Shown here: in pieces, positions 12,339 through 22,008 of the stretch
How the letters are laid out: each line of letters opens with the position of its first letter
How positions within the stretch are numbered: the first letter of the stretch is position 1
DNA from: Mycobacterium sp. D16R12
GTDB taxonomy: Bacteria > Actinomycetota > Actinomycetes > Mycobacteriales > Mycobacteriaceae
DNA length: 64,000 nucleotides
Assembly: GCF_002013465.1 (NCBI RefSeq)
Contig: NZ_MAFC01000023.1
Span: 1-64,000 of the forward strand
Direction: 5' to 3'
Notes under the pieces: model-generated
Told to the model about the DNA's origin: nothing
The model's input: only the letters and a program-made list of their open reading frames with translations
Databases searched by the model: none
Program-made: the position numbers and the translations under genes

Positions 12339-13438
12339 CCGAGCTTGGTGATCCAGCCGTGCGTATCGGCGAAGGTGCCGCGCTGGATTCCGGTCAACGT
12401 GTCACGCAAGGCCATGGTCACCTCACCGGGTTCCCCGTCACCGATGGTGAACTCGCCACTGGAGTACTTGACGCGACCAACCGGCGTGATGACCGCAGCG
12501 GTGCCGCAGGCGAACACCTCGGTGATCTCTCCGGAGGCTGCCTTCTTCTCCAGCTCGTCGACGTCGATCTTGCGTTCCTCGATGGCGAAACCAGCGTCGG
12601 AGGCCAGCTGCAACAAGGACTTCCGCGTCACACCGGGCAACAGTGAACCCGACAGTTCGGGAGTCACCAAGCGAGCCTCGCCATCGCGGCCGAACACGAA
12701 GAACAGGTTCATTCCGCCCATTTCCTCGATGTACCGGCGCTCAATAGCGTCGAGCCACACCACCTGATCGCAGCCCTCCTCGGCGGCTTGCGCCTGCGCC
12801 ACCAGGGAGGCTGCGTAATTGCCACCCGTCTTGGCGGCGCCGATCCCGCCCGGTGCGGCGCGCACGTACTCGTGCGAGAGCCACACGCTGACCGGCTTGA
12901 TGCCCTGCGAGAAGTACGCGCCGGCCGGTGAGGCGATGAGCAGGTACCGGTACTCGGCGGCGGGCCGCACCCCGAGGCCGGCCTCGGTGGCGATGATGAA
13001 GGGCCGCAGGTAGAGCGACTCCTCGCCGCCGCCGGGCGGCACCCAGTCGGCGTCGAGCGCGATGAGCTGGCGCAGCGACTCGATGAACAGCTCTTGTGGA
13101 AACTCCGGGATGGCGATGCGGCGGCAGGACTGGATCATCCGCTCGGCGTTAGCCTCGGGCCGGAAGGCGGCGATGGTTCCGTCGGGCTGGCGGTAGGCCT
13201 TGAGCCCCTCGAAGACCTCTTGGGCATAGTGCAGCACGATGGCCGACGGGTCGAGAGTGATGGGGCCGTAGGGCACCACTTGCGCGTTGTGCCAACCATT
13301 TTCGGTGTTCCAGTCGATGGACACCATGTGGTCGGTGAAGTACTTCCCGAATCCCGGCGCGGCCAGTACCTCAGCCCGCCGAGCCGGGCTGGCCGGTGCC
13401 GGGTTGAGTTGCCGGGTGAACTCGGGAAGCGGATTCAT
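12335..13438 (-). CDS. ilvE: Branched-chain amino acid aminotransferase
   Basis: 367 residues, a fold-type IV PLP enzyme that interconverts Leu, Ile and Val with their 2-oxo acids; in mycobacteria it also serves methionine recycling. The PLP lysine is Lys203 in [15 protein letters not shown]. Other hallmarks are VFEGLKAYR (about 75-83), the [12 protein letters not shown] stretch, [17 protein letters not shown] and a C-terminal [11 protein letters not shown]. Length matches the mycobacterial enzyme (Rv2210c). It is convergent with the phosphatase gene, sharing a 4-bp stop overlap, and lies 42 bp downstream of gcvT on the same strand. Confidence 0.95.
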   Translation of the reverse strand: MNPLPEFTRQLNPAPASPARRAEVLAAPGFGKYFTDHMVSIDWNTENGWHNAQVVPYGPITLDPSAIVLHYAQEVFEGLKAYRQPDGTIAAFRPEANAERMIQSCRRIAIPEFPQELFIESLRQLIALDADWVPPGGGEESLYLRPFIIATEAGLGVRPAAEYRYLLIASPAGAYFSQGIKPVSVWLSHEYVRAAPGGIGAAKTGGNYAASLVAQAQAAEEGCDQVVWLDAIERRYIEEMGGMNLFFVFGRDGEARLVTPELSGSLLPGVTRKSLLQLASDAGFAIEERKIDVDELEKKAASGEITEVFACGTAAVITPVGRVKYSSGEFTIGDGEPGEVTMALRDTLTGIQRGTFADTHGWITKLG

Positions 13439-13480
13439 GCTCGGCAGTCTAGCTGTCCGATGTCGCCAAATCCGAAACCA

Positions 13481-14575
13481 TTATCCGACGTTGACGTCTA
13501 CGAATGGCGGCTTGAGGACTTCGCATTCGATCCCCCGGCCACGCACATCCACGACGACGCTCGCTCCATCCGCTATCTGGGCAGAGGTGTCCAGCAAGGC
13601 CAGTGCGATTCCGGTCTTGAGGGTCGGCGAGAAGGTGCCCGAGGTCGTCACGCCCACCGGTTGGCCGTCGGACAGCACCGTGAGATCCGGCCGCAGCACG
13701 CCTCGCCCGGTGGCACGCAGGCCCCGCAGGGTGCGGCGCGGGCCCTCCGCCTTCTCCTGGGTGAGGGCATCGCGGCCCCAGAACGCGTCCTTCTTCCAGC
13801 CGACAGCCCATCCGGCGCGTGCCTGCACCGGGCTGATGTCCGCGGAGAGCTCGTGCCCGTGTAGCGGATAGCCCATCTCGGTGCGCAGCGTGTCGCGTGC
13901 GCCAAGACCGGCAAGCTGACCGCCCGCCGCGGTGATCGCCGGCAGCAGCGCATCAAAGACGGCACCGGCGGCGTCCCAGGACGGCAGCAGCTCGTAGCCG
14001 TGTTCCCCGGTGTAGCCGGTCCGGCACACGCGCACCGGCTGACCGTCGAGCGTCGCGTCCGCGTAGGCCATGTATTCCATATCCGTCGGCAGTCCGAGCC
14101 CTTGCAGCACTTCCGCCGACTTGGGCCCCTGCACGGCCAGCACCGCGTAGTCGCGGTGCTGGCTGGTGATGGTGATGCCCTCGGGGGCCTTCTCCTGCAG
14201 CGCGGCCACCACTGCCGCCGTGTTGGCGGCGTTGGGCACCAGGAAGATCTCGTCATCGGATACGTAGTAGGCGATGAGATCGTCGACGACACCGCCGGTC
14301 TCGGTGCAACACAAGGTGTACTGCGCCTTGCCCGGTCCAATCTTGTTGAGATCGTTGGTAAAACACGTATTGATGAAGGCTGCGGCACCCGGTCCAACCA
14401 CCAGCGCCTTACCCAGGTGGCTCACGTCGAACAGCCCGACAGCCTCGCGGGTAGCGGTGTGCTCCCCCACTGTGCCGGCGTAGGAGACCGGCATGTTCCA
14501 GCCGCCGAATTCAGCGAAGGTGGCGCCCTGCGCGGCGTGCCGATCGTGAAGTGGGCCGAGTAAGAGATCCGTCAT
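13481..14575 (-). CDS. gcvT: Glycine cleavage system T protein (aminomethyltransferase)
   Basis: 364 residues. It transfers the aminomethyl carbon from the lipoylated H protein to tetrahydrofolate. Family features include [13 protein letters not shown] near residue 20, a [10 protein letters not shown] segment, [15 protein letters not shown] in the middle, and [15 protein letters not shown]. The ATG at 14573-14575 was preferred to an in-frame start 12 codons upstream because AGGGTGA precedes it and the N-terminus then matches the family. It is divergent from pepB across 50 bp. In M. tuberculosis an adenylyl cyclase gene sits between the two; it is absent here. Confidence 0.94.
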   Translation of the reverse strand: MTDLLLGPLHDRHAAQGATFAEFGGWNMPVSYAGTVGEHTATREAVGLFDVSHLGKALVVGPGAAAFINTCFTNDLNKIGPGKAQYTLCCTETGGVVDDLIAYYVSDDEIFLVPNAANTAAVVAALQEKAPEGITITSQHRDYAVLAVQGPKSAEVLQGLGLPTDMEYMAYADATLDGQPVRVCRTGYTGEHGYELLPSWDAAGAVFDALLPAITAAGGQLAGLGARDTLRTEMGYPLHGHELSADISPVQARAGWAVGWKKDAFWGRDALTQEKAEGPRRTLRGLRATGRGVLRPDLTVLSDGQPVGVTTSGTFSPTLKTGIALALLDTSAQIADGASVVVDVRGRGIECEVLKPPFVDVNVG

Positions 14576-14589
14576 GGCGTTCACCCTAA

Positions 14590-14617
14590 TTGGCACATCG
14601 TTTGCTTTCACTAGGCT
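14590..14617 (+). promoter_or_regulatory. Candidate pepB promoter (-35 TTGGCA, -10 TAGGCT), near-leaderless
   Basis: TTGGCA at 14590-14595 and TAGGCT at 14612-14617 are separated by 16 bp. The predicted transcript start falls at about 14624, two bases before the ATG at 14626, so pepB mRNA would be leaderless or nearly so. No Shine-Dalgarno is seen. The whole promoter lies inside the 50-bp divergent gap with gcvT. Confidence 0.45.
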
Positions 14618-14625
14618 ATGAACCT

Positions 14626-16134
14626 ATGAGCGCATACACGGCACCTTCGTTCACCCTGGCCACTTCCATTCCGCAGCGTGGGGTCTCCGCCGCGGTGCTT
14701 CTCGTGGGCGTGCGCCCCAGCGAGAAGGAATCCGACAAGGGCCCCAAGGTGGTCGACGCCCAGCTGCTGGACAAGGCAGCCGTCAAGTCCATCGAGGCCG
14801 CACTCAAGGCGGTCGGGGCGACCGGCTCGGCCGAGCAGCTCACCCGGGTGGTCGTGGACGGGCTGCCGGTCGCCAGTGTCCTGGCCGTGGGACTGGGTAA
14901 GGCCGACACCGCCGAGGCGATCCGTCGCGCCGCCGGGGTCGCGGCACGGTCCCTCGACGGCGTCGAAACCCTGGTCACCACGCTGTCGGCGCAGGATGTC
15001 GACGCCACCGTGCAGGGGCTGGTGCTGGGCGGGTACCGCTTCGCGGAATTCCGCAGCGCCAAGACGGCACCGAAGGACGCTGGGCTGCAGAAGGTTACGT
15101 TGCTCGTCGGCGACAAGGGCCGCGCACAGAAGGACGCCATGGACCGCGGTGCCGCCGTCGCGTCTGCTGTCGTGATTGCCCGCGATTTTGTGAACACGCC
15201 CCCCAGCCACCTGTTCCCTGCCGAATTCGCCAAGCGCGCAAAGACGTTGGCGACGGCCGAGGGTATCGAGGTCGAGGTTCTCGACGAGAAGGAACTGGCC
15301 AAGGGCGGCTACGGCGGCATCGTGGGCGTGGGCAAGGGCTCCTCACGCCAGCCGCGCCTGGTGCGATTGACCTATCGCGGCGCCAAGGGAAAGAAAGCCA
15401 AGACTGTCGCGCTGGTGGGCAAGGGCATCACCTTCGACACCGGTGGCATCTCGATCAAGCCCGCCGGCGGTATGGAGAACATGACCTCCGATATGGGCGG
15501 GGCGGCAGCGGTTATCGCGGTCACCCTGCTGGCGGCCCGCCAGCAGCTGCCCATCGACGTGATCGCGACGGTGCCCATGGCCGAGAACATGCCCTCGTCG
15601 ACGGCGCAGCGTCCCGGTGACGTGTTGACCCATCTGGACGGCACCACTGTCGAGGTGATCAACACCGATGCCGAGGGCCGTCTGATCCTCGCCGATGCGA
15701 TCGTGCGGGCCTGCCAGGACGAACCCGACTACCTGATCGACACCGCAACGCTGACCGGTGCGCAGGTGGTGGCCCTGGGTACCCGCACCCCCGGCGTGAT
15801 GGGCACCGGCGAGTTCCGGGACCGGGTGTCGTCGATCTCGCAGTCGGTGGGCGAGAACGGCTGGGCGATGCCGCTCCCCGAGGAGCTGCGCGATGATCTC
15901 AAGTCCCGGGTGGCCGACCTGGCGAACGTCACCAATCACCGCAACGGCGGCATGCTGGCGGCCGGGCTGTACCTGCGGGAGTTCGTCGCCGACGGCGTGC
16001 AGTGGGCGCATATCGATGTCGCGGGCCCGGCGTTCAACACCGGCGGACCGTGGGGCTACATATCCAAGGGCGGTACCGGCGTGCCGGTGCGGACCATCTT
16101 CGCGGTGCTGGAAGACATCGTCGAGAACGGGTAA
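14626..16134 (+). CDS. pepB: Leucyl aminopeptidase (M17 family)
   Basis: 502 residues, a cytosolic two-metal aminopeptidase that usually forms a hexamer. The N-terminal macro-like domain spans about residues 1-165; the catalytic domain follows. Metal and active-site segments are [24 protein letters not shown], and [13 protein letters not shown], the M17 signature. The ATG at 14626 was chosen because it fits the candidate promoter and gives the family N-terminus (MSAYTAPSF); an upstream in-frame start at 14590 lacks support. It is divergent from gcvT and corresponds to Rv2213. Confidence 0.94.
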   Translation: MSAYTAPSFTLATSIPQRGVSAAVLLVGVRPSEKESDKGPKVVDAQLLDKAAVKSIEAALKAVGATGSAEQLTRVVVDGLPVASVLAVGLGKADTAEAIRRAAGVAARSLDGVETLVTTLSAQDVDATVQGLVLGGYRFAEFRSAKTAPKDAGLQKVTLLVGDKGRAQKDAMDRGAAVASAVVIARDFVNTPPSHLFPAEFAKRAKTLATAEGIEVEVLDEKELAKGGYGGIVGVGKGSSRQPRLVRLTYRGAKGKKAKTVALVGKGITFDTGGISIKPAGGMENMTSDMGGAAAVIAVTLLAARQQLPIDVIATVPMAENMPSSTAQRPGDVLTHLDGTTVEVINTDAEGRLILADAIVRACQDEPDYLIDTATLTGAQVVALGTRTPGVMGTGEFRDRVSSISQSVGENGWAMPLPEELRDDLKSRVADLANVTNHRNGGMLAAGLYLREFVADGVQWAHIDVAGPAFNTGGPWGYISKGGTGVPVRTIFAVLEDIVENG

Positions 16135-16140
16135 GCGCCG

Positions 16141-16482
16141 TTAGGCGCCTTCCTCGGCCGCGCGGCGCTTGAGGATTCTCTGCCGGGCGTCGTAATCACG
16201 CTTGCGTTGCGGGTACCCGGTGCGGTGCACGTCATACACCGGGATCTTGAGTCTCTCGGAGATTCGCCGCGCGCCCGCTACCCCACCGACGCGGCGGCGA
16301 GTCCACTCGCCATCACCGGCGATGAGAATCACAGTGACGTCGGAGAAGTTGGTTTGCGGTTCGACGTAGGCCTCCACGCCGGTGCGTGCCGCGGCCCAGG
16401 TCGCGAGGTAGCGCACGTCGTCATTCGTGCCCTGTGTGGTCTGCCCCCCGCGTTTGCTTCGAAAGGCGTCGATCCATGCCAT
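16141..16482 (-). CDS. Conserved hypothetical protein of 113 residues
   Basis: Small basic protein beginning MAWIDAFRSKRGGQ. The core FSDVTVILIAGDGEWTRRRVGG is followed by RRISERLKIPVYDVHRTGYPQR and a charged Arg/Lys-rich C-terminal helix. No signal peptide or membrane segment is visible. I do not recognise a characterised family; the composition suggests a folded alpha/beta domain that might bind nucleic acid or nucleotide, but that is speculation. It ends six bases from the convergent pepB stop. Its start at 16482 faces the operator region of the next gene, so the two are divergently transcribed. Confidence 0.7.
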   Translation of the reverse strand: MAWIDAFRSKRGGQTTQGTNDDVRYLATWAAARTGVEAYVEPQTNFSDVTVILIAGDGEWTRRRVGGVAGARRISERLKIPVYDVHRTGYPQRKRDYDARQRILKRRAAEEGA

Positions 16483-16510
16483 TCGTCCATGGTGCCAGCT
16501 AATCCTGAGA

Positions 16511-16580
16511 TCACGCTAAACAAACGGAGGCAAGTCCTCCGATTAGTGGTAGCGTGAATGAAACGGAGGCAGTATCTCCG
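16511..16580 (+). promoter_or_regulatory. Paired 17-bp palindromic operators before the SDR/TetR genes
   Basis: Two matched dyads precede the SDR gene: CGGAGGCAAGTCCTCCG (16525-16541) and CGGAGGCAGTATCTCCG (16564-16580). They share the half-site CGGAG on both arms, and their centres are 39 bp apart. A wider dyad, TCACGCT (16511-16517) with AGCGTGA (16551-16557), is nearly concentric with the first site. The second site ends about 18 bp before the SDR ATG at 16598, overlapping where a promoter or leader would be. Such pairs are typical TetR-family operators, and a tetR gene is second in the operon, so autorepression is the simplest reading. Confidence 0.7.
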
Positions 16581-16597
16581 CTTAAGCAAGGAGCGAC

Positions 16598-17617
16598 ATG
16601 AGCGAAACAGTGCTGGTCACTGGCGGCAACGGATTCATCGCACGGTGGGCGATCGCCGAACTTCTCCAGCGTGGATATCGGGTGCGCACCACGGTCCGCA
16701 GTTCCACGAAGGATGAATTGGTCCGTACCGCCGTCACCCGAGCGACCGTTCGCGCCGACAGCCTCGAGATCGCGCATGCCGATCTGACGCGGCCGGACGG
16801 CTGGGCCGATGCCGTCGGTGGATGCGACTACGTGCTCCACATCGCATCGCCATTGACACCCGATAACCCCCGGGACCCCGACGCGTTACTCACCCCGGCA
16901 CGCGCGGGCGCCCTCAACGTGTTGCGCGCGGCCACCGCCGCAGGAGTGCGCCGCGTAGTCATGACGTCGGCCGCCAACGCCGCCAGCCCCTCCTCCTACA
17001 CCGAAGACGGCGTCACCGACGAAACCCTGTGGACCAATCCCGACCAGCCCGGCCTCCCCGCATACCGACGCTCCAAGACGGTCGCGGAACGTACGGCCTG
17101 GGACTTCATGACGACGTACGACGGCCCGACCGAGCTGAGCACTGTGTTGCCAGGGGCGGTGTTCGGGCCCGTCCTGGGAGCGGACGACAGTGGTTCCGTT
17201 CAGGTCATCGGGCGACTACTTTCCGGCGCCATGCCCGGAACACCGCGCATCGGCCTTGAAGTCGTCGATGTCCGCGACCTCGTGGACTTGCATCTGAGAG
17301 TCATGACTTCACCCCGCGCCGCCGGTGAAAGATTCCTGGGGACCGGAGAATTCATGTGGATGAGCGATATCGCCGCAGTGCTCCGCGAGCAATTGGGCCC
17401 CGATGCGGCGAAGGTGCCGACGCGAGGACTGCCGAACATCGTCGTGCGGACACTTGCGCTCCTGAACTCCGATCTGCGGGCGATCACACCCGGGCTCGGG
17501 CGACGCAACCGGCACTCGACGGACAAGGCCGAGCAACTGCTCGGCTGGTCCCCCAGACCTGGCGCGCAGACCGTCACCGACTGTGCGCGAGATCTCATCG
17601 CGCAAGGCCTGGTGTGA
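16598..17617 (+). CDS. NAD(P)-dependent epimerase/dehydratase (dihydroflavonol reductase-like SDR)
   Basis: 339 residues, of the extended short-chain dehydrogenase/reductase class. The N-terminal nucleotide loop is VLVTGGNGFIARW (about 5-17), followed by RTTVRS, which often marks NADPH preference. The catalytic Tyr-Lys pair is in AYRRSKTVAE after an MTSAANA stretch. The sequence resembles flavonol/cinnamoyl-CoA reductase-like SDRs, so it probably reduces a small carbonyl compound; the substrate cannot be told. AAGGAG lies seven bases before the ATG. The tetR gene starts two bases after its stop, and both lie behind the paired palindromes. Confidence 0.85.
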   Translation: MSETVLVTGGNGFIARWAIAELLQRGYRVRTTVRSSTKDELVRTAVTRATVRADSLEIAHADLTRPDGWADAVGGCDYVLHIASPLTPDNPRDPDALLTPARAGALNVLRAATAAGVRRVVMTSAANAASPSSYTEDGVTDETLWTNPDQPGLPAYRRSKTVAERTAWDFMTTYDGPTELSTVLPGAVFGPVLGADDSGSVQVIGRLLSGAMPGTPRIGLEVVDVRDLVDLHLRVMTSPRAAGERFLGTGEFMWMSDIAAVLREQLGPDAAKVPTRGLPNIVVRTLALLNSDLRAITPGLGRRNRHSTDKAEQLLGWSPRPGAQTVTDCARDLIAQGLV

Positions 17618-17619
17618 GC

Positions 17620-18237
17620 ATGCCGCGCAAGGACGCATTGGCCAATCGCGAGCGATTGATCGCCGCGGCCCGCGAGGTGTTTTCCGAACGGGGTCTCGAG
17701 GCGACGCTCGACGACATCGCGGCGCGCGCGGGACTCGGAACGGGCACCGCCTATCGACATTTCCGCGACAAGCACGCGTTGGCGTCGGAGGTCTTGAGTG
17801 AAGCCACCGAGCAGATCGTGAAGGACGCGCGCGCAGCGCTGACCATCGCCGATCCGTGGCAAGGGCTGGCCACGTTCTGCGAACGTATCGCCGCTCGTCA
17901 CGCCACCAACCGGGGACTCTACGAGGCGCTGGCCGGCAGGAGCCGCACCGAGGACAAGGAACGGATCTGGCCGCACATCGTGCAGACGGTGACGCACCTC
18001 GTCGAGCGAGCACGATCGGCAGGCGTCATCCGAGCCGACGCCGAACCGGAAGACGTCGGTGCGATCCTGACCATGCTGGGCCCCGTGTATCCGATGGGCA
18101 CACAGGCCTGGCGCAGATATCTCACACTCATGCTCGACGGGCTACGGGCCGTTGACGCTTCCCCTCTTCCGGTGCCCGCACCGCGGTTGTCCTCGCTCGA
18201 CGATCTCACCGCCGCCAACCGCGACCGGCGTCCCTAA
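17620..18237 (+). CDS. TetR-family transcriptional regulator, partner of the SDR gene
   Basis: 205 residues. The N-terminal helix-turn-helix runs over about residues 10-55 (RERLIAAAREVFSERGLEATLDD, then GTGTAYRHFRDK). The C-terminal ligand-binding domain ends in a Pro-rich tail. The ATG at 17620 follows the SDR stop by two bases, so the genes are almost certainly one transcript. It is the obvious candidate to bind the palindromes at 16525-16580 and so control its own operon. The ligand is unknown but may be the SDR substrate. Its stop overlaps the stop of the convergent DUF167 gene by 4 bp. Confidence 0.9.
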   Translation: MPRKDALANRERLIAAAREVFSERGLEATLDDIAARAGLGTGTAYRHFRDKHALASEVLSEATEQIVKDARAALTIADPWQGLATFCERIAARHATNRGLYEALAGRSRTEDKERIWPHIVQTVTHLVERARSAGVIRADAEPEDVGAILTMLGPVYPMGTQAWRRYLTLMLDGLRAVDASPLPVPAPRLSSLDDLTAANRDRRP

Positions 18238-18458
18238 CCGACCGAGAATCGCTTCAGTCTGCTGGTCTGCCCGGCAACGATCCGCACCATCGATTTCGGC
18301 ACGTCCAGATGCTCGGCAAGCAATGCGACGGCAGCCTTGTTGGCTTTGCCGTCGATCGCCGGCTCCCGGACAAAGAGCGTCAGCGCGCCGTCGTCGGCAA
18401 CCTCGACAGCAGGCCCCTTGCGGCTGCCGGGCTTGATGACGCAGACGACTGTGCGCAC
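18234..18458 (-). CDS. DUF167 / YggU-family small protein
   Basis: About 74 residues, a compact alpha/beta domain. Typical family features are VVCVIKPGSRKGP near the start, the central EPAIDGKANKAAVALLAEHL, and a C-terminal GQTSRLKRFSV. The function of the family is not established. The GTG at 18456-18458 is preferred because GAAGG lies about six bases upstream; a GTG two codons earlier (18464) is also possible, while the longer reading to 18557 lacks family similarity. It is convergent with tetR and divergent from dlaT. Confidence 0.8.
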   Translation of the reverse strand: MRTVVCVIKPGSRKGPAVEVADDGALTLFVREPAIDGKANKAAVALLAEHLDVPKSMVRIVAGQTSRLKRFSVG

Positions 18459-18599
18459 ACTCACCCTTCGATCTTGGACCCGGGCAGGCGCGCCGTTCCA
18501 CTCAGTGACAGGATTGACCCGCTGGCCACGTCGCTGTGGTAAGCCAGATATGTCCACATTGTGTGAGCCGCTATCGGAACCTTTTCAGGAGTGGAAACC

Positions 18600-20378
18600 A
18601 TGGCCTTCTCCGTCCAGATGCCCGCCCTCGGTGAGAGCGTGACCGAAGGGACGGTGACACGGTGGCTCAAGCAAGAGGGCGACACGGTCCAAGTCGACGA
18701 GCCATTGCTCGAGGTCTCCACCGACAAGGTGGACACCGAGATCCCCGCTCCCACTTCGGGTGTGCTGACCAAAATCAGCGCCCGTGAGGACGACACCGTC
18801 GAGATCGGTGACGAGCTCGGCGTGATCAGCGAGGCCGGAGAAGCAGCGTCTGCCCCCGCCGAGGCAGCGCCCGCGGCCGCACCGGCCCCTGAGCCCACGC
18901 CTGCTCCCGCACCGGAACCCGAGCCGGCCGCTGCTCCTGAACCGGCCGCTCCAGCTCCAGCTGCAACCCCGGCCCCAGCGGCTGCGCCCGCGGCCGACGC
19001 TCCGGCGGGCCCCGGCACCTCGGTCACGATGCCCGAGCTCGGCGAGTCTGTCACCGAGGGCACCGTGACCCGCTGGCTCAAGAAGGTCGGCGACGAGGTC
19101 GGCGTGGACGAGCCGCTCGTCGAGGTCTCCACGGACAAGGTCGACACGGAGATTCCGTCACCGGTCGCCGGTGTGCTGCTGAGCATCTCGGCCAATGAGG
19201 ACGACACCGTCGCCGTGGGTGGCGAACTCGGCGTCATCGGGGCCGCTGGTGCTGCCCCCGCCGCGGCGCCCGCACCCGCGCCTGCCCCCGAACCGGCGGC
19301 AGCTCCGCCGGCACCACCCGCGCCCGCTGCTCCCACACCGGCTCCTGCCGCACCTCCGGCACCCGCACCTGCTCCCGTGGCAGCTCCGGCACCCGCTCCT
19401 GCCGCTCCTGCCGCGCCGGCTCCCGCTGCTGCCGACGCAAGCGATAACCCGTACGTCACGCCGCTGGTGCGCAAGCTCGCCGCCGAGAACAACGTGGACC
19501 TGTCCGCGCTGACCGGCAGTGGTGTGGGTGGACGCATCCGCAAGCAGGACGTCCTGGCTGCTGCCGAAGCGGCCAAGGCTCCCGCCCCCGCAGCAGCTGC
19601 CGCCAAGGCGGCCCCTGCGCCATCGGCTCCGGCGGCTCCGGCCGCGTTGGCACACCTGCGCGGAACCACGCAGAAGGCCAACCGGATTCGCCAGATCACT
19701 GCCAAGAAGACGCGCGAATCACTGCAGCAGACCGCTCAGCTGACCCAGACCCACGAGGTCGACGTCACCAAGATCACGGCATTGCGTGCTCGCGCCAAGA
19801 CAACCTTCGCCGAGCGCGAGGGCGTCAACCTGACGTTCCTGCCCTTCTTTGCCAAGGCCGCGGTCGAGGCGCTCAAGGCGCACCCGAACGTCAACGCGAG
19901 CTACAACGAGGACACCAAGGAGATCACCTACTTCGACGCCGAGCACCTGGGCATCGCGGTCGACACCGATCAGGGGCTGCTGTCTCCGGTGATCCACAAT
20001 GCCGGTGACCTGTCACTGGCCGGGCTGGCCCGCGCCATCGCCGATATCGCCGGTCGCGCACGCTCGGGGAACCTCAAGCCCGACGAGCTCGCCGGTGGCA
20101 CCTTCACCATCACCAACATCGGCAGCCAAGGTGCGCTGTTCGATACCCCGATCCTGGTGCCGCCGCAGGCCGCCATGCTCGGCACCGGTGCAATCGTGAA
20201 GCGTCCCAGGGTTATCCGTGACGACGCGGGCAACGAGTCGATCGGCATCCGGTCGGTCTGCTACCTGCCGCTGACCTACGATCACCGCCTGATCGACGGA
20301 GCCGACGCGGGGCGGTTCCTCACCACCATCAAACATCGCCTGGAAGAGGGGGCTTTCGAGGCGGACCTGGGTCTGTAG
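18600..20378 (+). CDS. dlaT: Dihydrolipoamide acyltransferase (E2) with two lipoyl domains
   Basis: 592 residues. This is the E2 core of pyruvate dehydrogenase; in M. tuberculosis it also serves the AhpD/AhpC peroxynitrite defence. Two lipoyl domains carry the swinging-arm lysines Lys43 and Lys180, each inside [12 protein letters not shown]. Long Ala/Pro-rich linkers separate them. A peripheral subunit-binding domain follows (about 281-322, [15 protein letters not shown]), then the catalytic acetyltransferase domain with the C-terminal [12 protein letters not shown] motif. AGGAG lies eight bases before the ATG at 18600. It is followed within a few bases by the SDR39U1 gene and then lipB and lipA, which supply its cofactor. 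Confidence 0.93.
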   Translation: MAFSVQMPALGESVTEGTVTRWLKQEGDTVQVDEPLLEVSTDKVDTEIPAPTSGVLTKISAREDDTVEIGDELGVISEAGEAASAPAEAAPAAAPAPEPTPAPAPEPEPAAAPEPAAPAPAATPAPAAAPAADAPAGPGTSVTMPELGESVTEGTVTRWLKKVGDEVGVDEPLVEVSTDKVDTEIPSPVAGVLLSISANEDDTVAVGGELGVIGAAGAAPAAAPAPAPAPEPAAAPPAPPAPAAPTPAPAAPPAPAPAPVAAPAPAPAAPAAPAPAAADASDNPYVTPLVRKLAAENNVDLSALTGSGVGGRIRKQDVLAAAEAAKAPAPAAAAAKAAPAPSAPAAPAALAHLRGTTQKANRIRQITAKKTRESLQQTAQLTQTHEVDVTKITALRARAKTTFAEREGVNLTFLPFFAKAAVEALKAHPNVNASYNEDTKEITYFDAEHLGIAVDTDQGLLSPVIHNAGDLSLAGLARAIADIAGRARSGNLKPDELAGGTFTITNIGSQGALFDTPILVPPQAAMLGTGAIVKRPRVIRDDAGNESIGIRSVCYLPLTYDHRLIDGADAGRFLTTIKHRLEEGAFEADLGL

Positions 20379-20381
20379 CTC

Positions 20382-21284
20382 ATGCGCATCGTCATCGCCG
20401 GCTCCTCGGGGGTGATCGGGTCGGCGCTTGTCGCGTCACTGCGTGCCGCAGACCACACCGTGGTCCGACTGGTTCGGCGCGACCCGATGGGCCCCGACGA
20501 ACAGCGCTGGGATCCGGCGAGCGGACAGATAGAACCCGGGGCTCTGGACGGCGCCGATGCCGTCGTCAACATGTGTGGCGTCGGCGTGGGCGACAAACGG
20601 TGGTCGGGCGCCTACAAACAGGAGATCTACGACAGCCGCGTCATCCCTACGGAGGTGCTGGCCGGTGCCGTCGGCGATGCCGGCATACCGGTGTTGATCA
20701 ACGCCTCCGCGGTCGGCTACTACGGCGACAGCGGAGACCGCGTCATCGACGAAACCGCCTCCAGTGGTACGGGTTTCCTAGCACGCGTGTGCGTCGACTG
20801 GGAGGGAGCCACCGAGGAGGCCGCGCAGGCCGGAACCCGGGTGGTGATCGTCCGTACCGGGCTGGTGCTGTCCCCCGCCGGTGGGCTCTTCGGCAGGTCG
20901 CGCCCGTTGTTCTCCCTCGGCCTGGGTGCGCGCTTGGGCAACGGACGCTGGTACATGCCCTGGATCAGCCTGGAAGACCAGATCCGCGCCCTCGAGTTCG
21001 CGTTGACCGAATCGGCGCTCTCGGGCCCGGTCAACCTGACCGGGCCGGCACCGGTGACCAATGCCGAGTTCACCGCCGCCCTGGCTCGGACGCTGCACCG
21101 TCCGAGCCTGCTGGTGGCACCCCAATTCGCGCTGCGCGCCATCTTCGGCGAGTTTGCCGATGCCGAACTGACCCGCAGCATGCGCGTCATCCCCGCCGTC
21201 CTGGAACGGCATGGATTCGGGTTCGAGCATCACACCATCGGCGAGGCGCTGGCCTACGCCAACAACAGTCGACCGATGAAGTGA
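20382..21284 (+). CDS. SDR39U1-type NAD(P)-binding protein (TIGR01777 family, Rv2216-like)
   Basis: 300 residues. The nucleotide loop [14 protein letters not shown] starts at residue 3. Other family landmarks are [30 protein letters not shown] (about 108-123) and a C-terminal DUF1731-like part. Family members are widespread, but their reaction is unknown; the E. coli relative is YfcH. It lies between dlaT (3-bp gap) and lipB (4-bp gap) on one strand, an arrangement conserved in mycobacteria. That suggests a link to lipoate-dependent metabolism, which is unproven. Confidence 0.88.
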   Translation: MRIVIAGSSGVIGSALVASLRAADHTVVRLVRRDPMGPDEQRWDPASGQIEPGALDGADAVVNMCGVGVGDKRWSGAYKQEIYDSRVIPTEVLAGAVGDAGIPVLINASAVGYYGDSGDRVIDETASSGTGFLARVCVDWEGATEEAAQAGTRVVIVRTGLVLSPAGGLFGRSRPLFSLGLGARLGNGRWYMPWISLEDQIRALEFALTESALSGPVNLTGPAPVTNAEFTAALARTLHRPSLLVAPQFALRAIFGEFADAELTRSMRVIPAVLERHGFGFEHHTIGEALAYANNSRPMK

Positions 21285-21288
21285 GATA

Positions 21289-22008
21289 ATGGAACCCGTG
21301 CACCGCACTCATGGATCCATCCGATCCAGCGCAGATCCCGTAGTCGTGCGGGACCTGGGCGTGATCGACTATGAGGCGGCCTGGGAGCTGCAGCGCGACC
21401 TCGTCGAGGCCCGCGTCGCCGGCGGGCCCGACACGCTGCTGACCCTGCAGCATCCGGCGGTGTACACCGCGGGCCGGCGCACCGAACCGCAGGAACGTCC
21501 GATCAACGGCGCACCCGTCATCGACACCGACCGCGGCGGCAAGATCACCTGGCACGGGCCGGGCCAGCTGGTCGGCTATCCGATCGTGCGATTGGCCGAG
21601 CCCATTGACGTGGTGAACTACGTTCGGCGCCTAGAAGAATCCATCATCGCGGTGTGCGCACAGCTGGGCGTGCAGACCAAGCGCGTCGATGGCCGCTCCG
21701 GTGTGTGGCTGGCCGCGGGCGGCGGGAAGCCGGAACGCAAGATCGCCGCCATCGGGGTCCGCGTGCAGCGCGGTGTCACCATGCACGGCTTCTCCCTCAA
21801 CTGCAATAACAGCCTGGACGCGTACCTACCGATCGTGGCCTGCGGCATCAGCGACGCCGGTGTGACGACGTTGTCCGCCGAACTGGATCGGGAAGTCACC
21901 ATCGACGAGATCCGCGACCAGGTCATTTCCTCGGTGATCGACGCACTCGAGGGACGACTGGCTGTCGGGGCGGCGGGCGGGAGCAAGGCAGGGGTGGTGG
22001 GAGCATGA
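21289..22008 (+). CDS. lipB: Octanoyl-(acyl-carrier-protein) transferase LipB
   Basis: 239 residues. It moves the octanoyl chain from ACP to lipoyl-domain lysines such as those of DlaT and the glycine cleavage H protein. The catalytic pair is Lys151 (KIAAIGV) and Cys185 ([10 protein letters not shown]). Other family motifs are [16 protein letters not shown] and RRLEESII. The start at 21289 is an ATG; a GTG three codons on is possible. The lipA ATG overlaps the lipB stop by 4 bp, giving translational coupling. It corresponds to Rv2217. Confidence 0.95.
   Translation: MEPVHRTHGSIRSSADPVVVRDLGVIDYEAAWELQRDLVEARVAGGPDTLLTLQHPAVYTAGRRTEPQERPINGAPVIDTDRGGKITWHGPGQLVGYPIVRLAEPIDVVNYVRRLEESIIAVCAQLGVQTKRVDGRSGVWLAAGGGKPERKIAAIGVRVQRGVTMHGFSLNCNNSLDAYLPIVACGISDAGVTTLSAELDREVTIDEIRDQVISSVIDALEGRLAVGAAGGSKAGVVGA

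Noticed and set aside
18461..19705. Long Ala/Gly-rich open frame antisense to dlaT
   Set aside because: It is a mirror of the Ala/Pro-rich linkers of DlaT, with no domain and no ribosome-binding site.
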